Made by a program: the position numbers and the translations under genes. A DNA stretch of 6,351 nt from Nitrosomonadales bacterium (GTDB taxonomy: Bacteria > Pseudomonadota > Gammaproteobacteria > Burkholderiales > SG8-41): contig VFLF01000439.1 in the NCBI GenBank assembly GCA_009885185.1, positions 1 to 6,351 of the forward strand, written 5' to 3'. Below the pieces are notes generated by a model. It ran no database searches. It had not been told where the DNA came from and was given only the letters and a program-made list of their open reading frames with translations. This document shows, in pieces, positions 1-5,042 of the stretch (within the stretch, counting starts at the first letter, position 1; every line of letters starts with the position of its first letter).

Positions 1-79
1 GCGAGTTCAAGCACTGCGCGCTTGGGCGTAGTCGGGTTGTAAGCCCAATCGAAGTCCTTGAGGTGTTGCCGCCGAAAAA

Positions 80-316
80 TTGATCAAAGTGGCGGCAGAT
101 TGCTCGGCAGAGGGATTCGCTGCACTGCGCACACGGTTCGACAGCAAGCTGGTCGAAGCAAGGGCGAAACTCGAGCAGGCGAAAACCGCCGTAAGCGAAA
201 AAACCAAATATGCGAGTGACCATACGCATGCATACGTGAAGGAAAACCCGTGGAAAGCGGTGGGGATAGCGGCTGTTGCCGGCGCACTGATCGGGCTCCT
301 TATTGCAAGGCGGTAG
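80..316 (+). CDS. DUF883 family (YqjD/ElaB-like) membrane-anchored protein, probably 5'-truncated
   Basis: The 78-residue reading frame has the C-terminal layout of DUF883 proteins (E. coli YqjD, ElaB): a charged, Ala-rich amphipathic helix (about residues 10-50), the conserved ENPWKAVGIA segment (55-64), then a Gly-rich transmembrane helix ending in the family's typical Arg-Arg. Members are small inner-membrane proteins anchored by this C-terminal helix; YqjD and ElaB associate with ribosomes in stationary phase, and that role is assumed here only by family. The only start in frame is TTG at 80, with no well-spaced ribosome binding site. It falls inside the family's conserved E-x-L-I-K motif, because codons 74-79 just upstream still read Glu-Lys. 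About 20 expected N-terminal residues are therefore missing, and stop codons at 29-31 and 59-61 block this frame. Positions 1-79 contain no ATG in any frame. This is either a decayed gene or a frameshifted one; family membership is much surer than functionality. Confidence 0.6.
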   Translation: MIKVAADCSAEGFAALRTRFDSKLVEARAKLEQAKTAVSEKTKYASDHTHAYVKENPWKAVGIAAVAGALIGLLIARR

Positions 317-330
317 GCCTCACCTGAGGC
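317..330 (+). terminator. Stem-loop directly after the DUF883 stop codon
   Basis: GCCTCA at 317-322 and TGAGGC at 325-330 are perfect inverted repeats separated by CC, starting at the first base after the TAG stop. A hairpin would form with five or six GC-rich pairs. No U-run follows (the next bases are taatgtta), so it is at best a weak intrinsic terminator or an mRNA 3'-end stabiliser. The rest of the gap to the CsbD-like gene (331-413) shows no promoter I can defend. Confidence 0.3.
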
Positions 331-425
331 TAATGTTATCCACTCAGAATGGCAATCGCGATGTCCTATGAGTTCTACATTCTGTCAGAGGCATGGCTCT
401 TGCCAAAACACCCGAGGAGAGCACA

Positions 426-608
426 ATGAACTGGGATCGCATCGAAGGCAATTGGAAGCAAATCAAAGGCAGTGTCAAAGAGCAGTGGGGCAAGCTTACC
501 GACAATCAGCATGATGTGATTGCAGGCAAGCGCGAACAACTTGCCGGCAAAGTACAGGAGGCCTATGGGTATGCGGGCGCACTGCGCGGTGCGACACGCA
601 TTGCGTAA
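426..608 (+). CDS. CsbD-like small stress protein (YjbJ-type)
   Basis: This 60-residue hydrophilic protein has the CsbD signature: MNWDRIEGNWKQIKG at the N-terminus, then VKEQWGKLTD and the GKREQLAGKVQEAYGY block. CsbD-like proteins (B. subtilis CsbD, E. coli YjbJ) are abundant, helical, general-stress or stationary-phase proteins whose biochemical role is unknown. The start at ATG 426 is chosen because GAGGAG (414-419) lies six bases upstream and because the family begins with MN at this point; an in-frame ATG at 393 would add 11 atypical residues and has no such site. The C-terminus is odd: after YGY, relatives usually continue with a Lys/Asp/Glu-rich helix containing an A-E motif and a Trp, but here a short AGALRGATRIA tail ends at TAA. 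The protein is a few residues shorter than E. coli YjbJ. It is probably functional as a CsbD domain, with a decayed or frameshifted tail. Confidence 0.85.
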   Translation: MNWDRIEGNWKQIKGSVKEQWGKLTDNQHDVIAGKREQLAGKVQEAYGYAGALRGATRIA

Positions 609-676
609 TACCAAAGCCCTGTCCTGTGCATCCATTCGAAGCATCGGAATTCACGACCTGAGGGCCGAGTGAGGAA

Positions 677-705
677 CTGGATTCCGGCTTGCGCCGGAAT
701 GACGG
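677..705. repeat. REP-like palindrome between convergent genes
   Basis: ATTCCGGC at 681-688 and GCCGGAAT at 693-700 are perfect 8-bp inverted repeats around a 4-base TTGC loop, flanked by CTGG and GACGG. This matches the class of short intergenic palindromes of the form tggattcc-ggc(n)gcc-ggaatgacgg that are dispersed through many beta- and gammaproteobacterial genomes as REP-type elements. It lies between the CsbD-like gene and the convergently transcribed response regulator, where such a hairpin can also act as a bidirectional transcription end or mRNA stabiliser. The rest of 609-744 shows no gene or other clear signal. Only one copy is present here, so its repetitive nature is inferred from form. 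Confidence 0.6.
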
Positions 706-744
706 GTTGGAAGGCACCGCCGCTGCGGACTATCGCTCGGGCGC

Positions 745-1398
745 TCAGCTATCTTCGCCCGGCGCGGCGCCCGCCAACCGATGCTCGATTGCATAGCGAA
801 TCAGCTCGGCCTGATTTGTCATGTGCATTTTTTCGAGGATGCGGGTCTTGTGCGTGCTGACGGTCTTGGGGCTGAGATTCAACGCCGATGCGATGGCCGT
901 CACCGACTGTCCGCCGGCGATCAATTGCAGCACCTGAAACTCGCGATCCGATAATTGTTCATGCGGCAGCGTGTTTTGCCCGCCGCGCACATTATTGAAC
1001 AGCGCCTCGGCGACCGCCGGCGACACATGCACGCCGCCGGACGCGATTTTGCGTATCGCCGCCACCAGTTGTTCGCTGGCGCTCTCCTTGTTGAGATAGC
1101 CCGAGGCGCCGGCGCGGATCGCGCGCACCGCGTACTGCTCTTCGCCGTACATGCTCAGCACCAGCACCGGCAACTTCGGTCGCGCTTCCTTGACCAGCTT
1201 GATGAGTTCGATGCCGTTGCGGCCCGGCATCGACATATCGGTTACCAGCACATCCCATTCCTGTTCGCGCACCATTTTCAGCACGTCGTTGCCGTTGGTA
1301 GCCTCGCCCGCTACTAACAAATCACCGCTCCTGGCGAGGATTTGCTTCAGCCCCTCGCGCACGATGGTGTGATCGTCGGCCACCAGCACCCGTATCAT
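745..1398 (-). CDS. NarL/FixJ-type response regulator (receiver + LuxR HTH)
   Basis: This 217-residue protein has the normal two-domain NarL-family layout. The receiver (about 1-120) has acidic-pocket residues D8 and D9, phospho-acceptor D54 in VTDMSMPG, switch Ser82 and invariant Lys104. A linker follows, then a LuxR/GerE helix-turn-helix (about 147-208) with the LSDREFQVLQLIAGG opening and the NLSPKTVSTHKTRILEKM recognition region. It should be phosphorylated by the kinase encoded immediately upstream and bind DNA as a dimer. The ATG at 1398 overlaps the kinase stop codon in an ATGA arrangement, so the two are translationally coupled and almost certainly cognate. All key residues are present. 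Its targets are unknown; a candidate dyad lies in the kinase promoter region at 2960-2972. There is no canonical terminator directly after the stop, and the REP-like palindrome at 677-705 is the nearest hairpin. Confidence 0.95.
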   Translation of the reverse strand: MIRVLVADDHTIVREGLKQILARSGDLLVAGEATNGNDVLKMVREQEWDVLVTDMSMPGRNGIELIKLVKEARPKLPVLVLSMYGEEQYAVRAIRAGASGYLNKESASEQLVAAIRKIASGGVHVSPAVAEALFNNVRGGQNTLPHEQLSDREFQVLQLIAGGQSVTAIASALNLSPKTVSTHKTRILEKMHMTNQAELIRYAIEHRLAGAAPGEDS

Positions 1399-2918
1399 GA
1401 TGCGCGCCCCTGCCCCGTGCCGAAGGCGGGTATCACCGCCTCGATGCGCGTGCCGCCTTCCGGCGGCATGCCGACCTTCAGTTCGCCGCCCAGCACGTAG
1501 GCCCGCTCATACATGCCCAGCAAACCGAACGAGCGCGACTTGCGTTTGTCCGCATCGGTAAACCCCTTGCCGTTATCACTGATGCGCAGCACCACATTGC
1601 CGCTGCGCCGCTGCAACTCCATGCTCACCCAATCCGCGCCGGAATGCCGTGACACGTTGGTCAGCGCCTCCTGTGCAATACGAAATATCGCCGTGGCGGC
1701 ATCGCCGTTGATGCCCAGATGCTCCTCGGCAATATCCAGATCGACGTGGATGCCGCTACGCCGCGAAAACTCCTTGGCCAGCCATTCGAGCGTGGGCACC
1801 AGCCCCAGATTATCCAGCATCACCGGGCGCAAATCGGCCGAAATTCGCCGCACAGAGGCTACCGTGGTATCGATCAGTTGCTTCATGGCGCCGGTGCGCT
1901 TGCGCAGTGCATCCTGCGGGTGACTGAGCTCGTTTTCGATCGCCGCCGTATCCATTTTCAGGGCTGTCAGCATCTGCCCGAGTTCGTCGTGCAGTTCGCG
2001 TGCGATGCGGGTTTTTTCTTCCTCGCGTATGGTTTGCAGCGCGGAAGACAACTCGCGCAGCCGGTCGCGCGATTCGCGCAATTGCGCCTCCGCCCGCTGC
2101 TGTTCGTGGTGCAGGCGACGCAGTTCCGTTTCCATGCGCTTGCGTTCGGTGACGTCGCTGTAAATCGCCGAGGTGCCCACCACGGTGCCGTCATAACGTC
2201 TGATCGGCGAAACGGTCAACTCCACATCGATCACGACGCCATCTTTGCGTCGGCGCCGGGTCTCGAAATTAATGATGGGTTCGCCGTTTACGGCACGCCG
2301 TGCCAGGTCGATGTGTTCCGGCGGCACATCGCCCGGATACAGCATGCGAATATTGTGTCCAATCGCCTCCTCGGCGGTGTAGCCGAAAATACGCGTTGCC
2401 GCGCGATTCCAGGTGACGATGGCGCCGGTCTCGACACGGCTCAGAATCGCTTCCGCCGCGGAATTGATAATGTCAGCCTGATAGCGCAGCATTTCCTGTT
2501 CATGCATACGCTCGGTGACATCACGCAGTATCACCGTGAACAACTTTTGCCCCGCCACCTCGGTGCGCGAGATCGAAGCGTCAATGGGAAATTCCTCGCC
2601 GTCGGCGCGCAAGCCGGTCAGAATGCGCTCGCCGCCCATGGTGCGCACGTTATGCGCCGTACCCTTATTGTAATTTTCGAGATGAACCCGGTGTACCCCG
2701 CGCGCGCTCACCGGTATGAAGCGCTCCAGCGGCCCGCCCAGCGCCTGCGCCGCGCTACAGCGGAAAATCGCTTCGGCCTCGGGATTGAACAAAACAATAT
2801 TTTGCGCTTCGTCAACGCTGATCACGGCGAGCTTGACGGAACGCACGATGGCCGCCAGTTGCGCGTCATACACTTCGAGCGCGTGAAGGCGGGCTGTTTC
2901 ATCTGATCCCGACGACAT
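1395..2918 (-). CDS. Soluble double-PAS sensor histidine kinase (HisKA_3/NarX-type core)
   Basis: This 507-residue kinase has no transmembrane segment or signal peptide, so it senses a cytoplasmic cue. The order is PAS-1 (about 14-137, ending TVILRDVTER), PAS-2 (about 145-258, ending IYSDVTERKRM), a charged coiled coil (about 259-300), a HisKA_3 dimerisation/phospho-acceptor region with RELHDELGQ (phospho-His H310), and an HATPase_c domain with N-box Asn421 in EALTNVSRHS, DNGKGF (448-453) and GLLGM (465-469). It should autophosphorylate H310 and pass phosphate to the overlapping downstream NarL-type regulator. In PAS-1, H76 within ARGVHRVHLENY and R98 before ILTGLRADGEEFP appear to line up with FixL's heme-ligand His and oxygen-binding Arg when compared from memory; this suggests, but does not show, a heme PAS. 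The start is ATG 2918, preceded by AGGA nine bases upstream; a TTG at 2939 would add seven residues but has no binding site. An FNR-type box lies about 106 bp upstream in the shared divergent region. Confidence 0.93.
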   Translation of the reverse strand: MSSGSDETARLHALEVYDAQLAAIVRSVKLAVISVDEAQNIVLFNPEAEAIFRCSAAQALGGPLERFIPVSARGVHRVHLENYNKGTAHNVRTMGGERILTGLRADGEEFPIDASISRTEVAGQKLFTVILRDVTERMHEQEMLRYQADIINSAAEAILSRVETGAIVTWNRAATRIFGYTAEEAIGHNIRMLYPGDVPPEHIDLARRAVNGEPIINFETRRRRKDGVVIDVELTVSPIRRYDGTVVGTSAIYSDVTERKRMETELRRLHHEQQRAEAQLRESRDRLRELSSALQTIREEEKTRIARELHDELGQMLTALKMDTAAIENELSHPQDALRKRTGAMKQLIDTTVASVRRISADLRPVMLDNLGLVPTLEWLAKEFSRRSGIHVDLDIAEEHLGINGDAATAIFRIAQEALTNVSRHSGADWVSMELQRRSGNVVLRISDNGKGFTDADKRKSRSFGLLGMYERAYVLGGELKVGMPPEGGTRIEAVIPAFGTGQGRAS

Positions 2919-2959
2919 AGTGGCAAGTCCTGATATCAAAAATATTATTAAAAACAGAT

Positions 2960-2972
2960 ACTTACATTAAGT
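2960..2972. promoter_or_regulatory. Short dyad, possible operator in the kinase leader
   Basis: ACTTA (2960-2964) and TAAGT (2968-2972) are perfect 5-bp inverted repeats with a 3-base spacer, 42 to 54 bp upstream of the kinase ATG in otherwise AT-rich DNA. A dyad of this size could bind a LuxR-type HTH dimer, such as the regulator of the same operon, but short dyads are common by chance in AT-rich DNA. No -10/-35 pair for the kinase operon stands out nearby. Confidence 0.2.
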
Positions 2973-3017
2973 TAGCTCCGACCGTTCGACAATACTACAA
3001 CATTGGATCGCTGTTTT

Positions 3018-3031
3018 TTGATTTAGATCAG
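3018..3031 (+). promoter_or_regulatory. FNR/ANR/DNR-type binding box upstream of the lone receiver gene
   Basis: TTGAT (3018-3022), spacer TTAG, ATCAG (3027-3031) matches the FNR-family consensus TTGAT-N4-ATCAA at nine of ten positions. Its centre is 3024.5. A plausible -10 element, TAGATT at 3053-3058 (four of six matches to TATAAT), would place transcription start near 3065, putting the box at about -40.5. That is close to the -41.5 expected for class II activation by FNR/CRP-family proteins. The resulting leader would contain the AGGGGA ribosome binding site of the receiver gene at 3089. In the other direction TAGTAT (2997-2992 on the - strand) gives a comparable but weaker arrangement for the kinase operon. 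This family typically responds to oxygen loss or nitric oxide. Whether this box binds FNR, ANR, DNR or NNR cannot be told from the sequence. Confidence 0.7.
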
Positions 3032-3088
3032 TGGTGATTCGGGCGCGCGTAATAGATTGCGCCCATGGCTTCAGGGGACACGTTACAT

Positions 3089-3520
3089 ATGTCGGATCGC
3101 ATGGTGGATCAAATAGATACTGCGACAACCCAAGGCAGCGCCTTGCCGCGCGTCTTAATCGTGGACCCATCGGCTGTTATCATCGAACGGCTGGTCTTTT
3201 CCATTGATGACGTGGCGCAGGTGGTCGGTCGCGCCACCAACGCACGCGACGCGATTAACGGTGTCCGAAACAGCAACCCGCATCTCGCCGTATGCGACGT
3301 CGCCATCGCCAATGGCCTCGAGCTGCTCAGGCAGATTAAAAGCCACCGTCCGCCGGTAATCACCGTGGTGCTGACGCATAGCGTCGAAGAAAACACACGC
3401 AGGGCCTGCCTGCGCCTCGGCGCGGAGTATTTTCTCGACAAGATCCACGAGTTTGACAAGGTGCGCGGCATTGTCGTTGCCATCGCCGGCGGGCTCGGTG
3501 GCGCACTGGTCGAGCATTAG
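3089..3520 (+). CDS. Stand-alone receiver-domain protein with an altered active-site loop
   Basis: This 143-residue protein is a single CheY-like receiver (about 20-135) without an output domain. The beta-1 end reads LIVDPS, so D26 is present but the second pocket acid is replaced by Pro27. D70 in LAVCDVAIANG is the expected phospho-acceptor, T96 the switch residue and K118 in YFLDK the invariant lysine. From D70 to the conserved Gly of NGLELL there are six residues rather than the usual eight, and the loop proline is missing. The RACLRLGAEYFLDK-x-HEFDKV ending resembles a group of small proteobacterial receivers that often sit beside NarL-type regulators. It may act as a phosphate sink or protein-interaction regulator for the divergent kinase pair, or work without phosphorylation. 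ATG 3089 is chosen for the AGGGGA site at 3073-3078, ten bases upstream; ATG 3065 has none and coincides with the predicted transcription start. Confidence 0.88.
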   Translation: MSDRMVDQIDTATTQGSALPRVLIVDPSAVIIERLVFSIDDVAQVVGRATNARDAINGVRNSNPHLAVCDVAIANGLELLRQIKSHRPPVITVVLTHSVEENTRRACLRLGAEYFLDKIHEFDKVRGIVVAIAGGLGGALVEH

Positions 3521-3578
3521 GCGTTCGGCACGTAATCATCGCTACCCGTAGGGAAGCGTCGCGCCCACACCTATCGCG

Positions 3579-4940
3579 CTACTCCTCGCGTGCCATCAAT
3601 CCGCTGCGCCGCAGATAATCACCCACGATCCCGGCAAGCCCCGGCTCCTCGACATCGGCAAAATCGTAGCGCACGCGAACGATCGGCTTGTTCACGCTGA
3701 TCAGCGCAGCAAGGTCGATAGGCGTTGCCGACACAACCACATCCGCCGGTGTCGCGTTGATGGTTTGCGCCAGCGCCGCCAACTGCGCCGGGCCATACCC
3801 CATCGCCGGCAGCACGGCGCCCACATGCGGATACGCGGCATACACCGCCGCGATCTCCAGCGTCGCATAGGGGCGGGGATTGACGATTTCCTTCACCTGC
3901 GCGCGCGTGGCCGCGACATGTCCCGCGCCATACGCCATGCCGCCGTGGGTGGTGGTCGGACCATCCTCGATCACCAGCGCACGCTTGCCCTGCACCGCGG
4001 CTGCATCATCCAGCCGTACCGGCGAGGCCGCGCGCACGATAGGTGCATGCGCGTTGATGGCGCGCACATTGTGAAAAGCGCGCCACACATCGGCGGCAGC
4101 GGCAGCATCGGTTTTGGTGATCACTACCGCGTCGGCCATGCGCAGCACCGCCTCGCCGGGGTGATGCGTGTTTTCCTGACCGGCGCGCAGCGCATCGACC
4201 AGCACGATGTGCAGATCCGGCGTGATAAACGGAAAATCATTGTTACCGCCGTCCCACAAAATCACATCCGCCGACGATTGCGCCAGCGCCAGCACCCGCG
4301 CGTAATCCACCCCGGCGCAGACGATATTGCCGGCGGCCAGATGCGGTTCGTATTCCTCGCGCTCTTCAATCGTGCATTCAGCGGCGATCATGTCTTCGCG
4401 CGTGGCGAAGCGCTGCACCGCCTGCTTGGCCAGATCACCGTAGGGCATCGGGTGGCGTATCACCGCCACGCGCAAGCCATGCCCGCGCAACAGCAGCGAC
4501 AACCAGCGCGCGGTCTGCGATTTGCCGCAGCCGGTACGCACCGCCGACACCGCAATCACCGGAATGCCTGCCTTGAGCATGGTGCGTTGCGGCCCCAGCA
4601 AAACGAAATCCGCGCCCAGCGCCAGCACACGCGAGGCCAGATGCATCACCTGCGCGTGCGTCACGTCGCTGTAGGCGAACACCACCTGATCGAAACGATG
4701 CCGTCCGCGAAACGATTCGAGGCTGTGCTCCTTGATGATCGGGATGCCGTGCGGATACAACGGCCCCGCCAATGTAGGCGGATAGTGCCGCCCCGAAATA
4801 CCCTCGATTTGCGCGGCGGTAAATGCCAACACTTCCACGGCGGGATCGTCGCGATACACCATGTTGAAATTGTGGAAGTCGCGCCCCGCCGCGCCCAGAA
4901 TCACCACACGGGTGCGCGGTGCGTTGTCAGTGTCCGTCAT
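3579..4940 (-). CDS. COG2403-type P-loop protein, cyclic 2,3-diphosphoglycerate synthetase-like
   Basis: This 453-residue cytoplasmic protein has an N-terminal Rossmann-like part (VVILGAAGRDFHNFN at 12-26; DFVLLGP at 111-117), then a nucleotide-binding part with a P-loop in AVRTGCGKSQTAR (K140, S141), a Walker B-like VILWDGGNND (226-235) and a TKTD motif (275-278) that resembles the NKxD base-recognition motif of GTPases. The C-terminus carries INKP-like SVNKPIVRVRYDF (415-427). This is the architecture of COG2403, annotated as predicted GTPase or cyclic 2,3-diphosphoglycerate synthetase after the methanogen enzyme, which makes cyclic 2,3-DPG from 2,3-DPG with ATP. Full length (the archaeal enzyme is about 460 residues) and intact motifs suggest an active NTP-dependent enzyme, but its substrate in bacteria is not established. 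The first Gly of the classical GxxxxGK(S/T) pattern is Val134. The start ATG 4940 has a strong GGAGGG site seven bases upstream. It is monocistronic in the window, convergent with the receiver gene (58-bp gap, no clear terminator) and divergent from cbpA. Confidence 0.8.
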   Translation of the reverse strand: MTDTDNAPRTRVVILGAAGRDFHNFNMVYRDDPAVEVLAFTAAQIEGISGRHYPPTLAGPLYPHGIPIIKEHSLESFRGRHRFDQVVFAYSDVTHAQVMHLASRVLALGADFVLLGPQRTMLKAGIPVIAVSAVRTGCGKSQTARWLSLLLRGHGLRVAVIRHPMPYGDLAKQAVQRFATREDMIAAECTIEEREEYEPHLAAGNIVCAGVDYARVLALAQSSADVILWDGGNNDFPFITPDLHIVLVDALRAGQENTHHPGEAVLRMADAVVITKTDAAAAADVWRAFHNVRAINAHAPIVRAASPVRLDDAAAVQGKRALVIEDGPTTTHGGMAYGAGHVAATRAQVKEIVNPRPYATLEIAAVYAAYPHVGAVLPAMGYGPAQLAALAQTINATPADVVVSATPIDLAALISVNKPIVRVRYDFADVEEPGLAGIVGDYLRRSGLMAREE

Positions 4941-4994
4941 CGTCTGCCCTCCGAATTACAGCCATCACTTTCGCCATAACCGGACGCCCTCCCA

Positions 4995-5008
4995 TTGATA
5001 CAGGTCAA
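4995..5008 (+). promoter_or_regulatory. FNR/ANR/DNR-type binding box between the COG2403 gene and cbpA
   Basis: TTGAT (4995-4999), spacer ACAG, GTCAA (5004-5008) matches TTGAT-N4-ATCAA at nine of ten positions; GTCAA half-sites are common in ANR/DNR-type boxes. Its centre, 5001.5, is 41.5 bp from the cbpA ATG (5043) and 61.5 bp from the COG2403 start (4940). A class II position relative to cbpA would put transcription start at about 5042-5043, with CAAAAT (5030-5035) as the -10, giving a leaderless or nearly leaderless message. For the other gene no well-placed -10 is seen: TGTAAT (4960-4955, - strand) is a good hexamer, but its start site would fall within the ribosome binding site. Which gene the box controls is therefore open. 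Confidence 0.6.
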
Positions 5009-5042
5009 GCCGTTTGCCGTCAGGCTGCCCAAAATAGCAAGC

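Noticed and set aside
80..87. TTGATCAA as a third FNR-type box
   Set aside because: The half-sites abut without the required 4-base spacer.
393..425. ATG start at 393 for the CsbD-like protein
   Set aside because: The extra residues are atypical for the family, and GAGGAG sits right before ATG 426.
1719..2906. Long open frame of 395 codons on the + strand, opposite the histidine kinase
   Set aside because: It lies wholly antisense to a gene with clear PAS, HisKA_3 and HATPase motifs. The product is rich in His, Arg and Gln with no recognisable domain, as expected for a shadow frame in GC-rich DNA.
2931..2938. TGATATCA palindrome upstream of the kinase as an operator
   Set aside because: It is an 8-bp palindrome without spacer in AT-rich DNA, next to the ribosome binding site; it is likely chance.
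2919..2939. TTG start at 2939 for the histidine kinase
   Set aside because: No Shine-Dalgarno precedes it, while ATG 2918 has AGGA at good spacing.
3065..3088. ATG start at 3065 for the receiver protein
   Set aside because: There is no ribosome binding site, and the position coincides with the predicted transcription start. ATG 3089 has AGGGGA upstream.
3521..3578. Bidirectional terminator between the convergent receiver and COG2403 genes
   Set aside because: No stem longer than about three or four pairs and no T-run on either strand.
3765..4979. Long open frame of 404 codons on the + strand, opposite the COG2403 gene
   Set aside because: The same shadow effect applies: Arg/His-rich translation without a domain, no ribosome binding site, and a well-supported gene on the other strand.
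4941..5042. Heat-shock (sigma-32) promoter for cbpA
   Set aside because: I looked for CTTGAA and CCCCAT-like elements at 13-15 bp spacing. Only a partial CCCAAAAT is present, with no matching -35.
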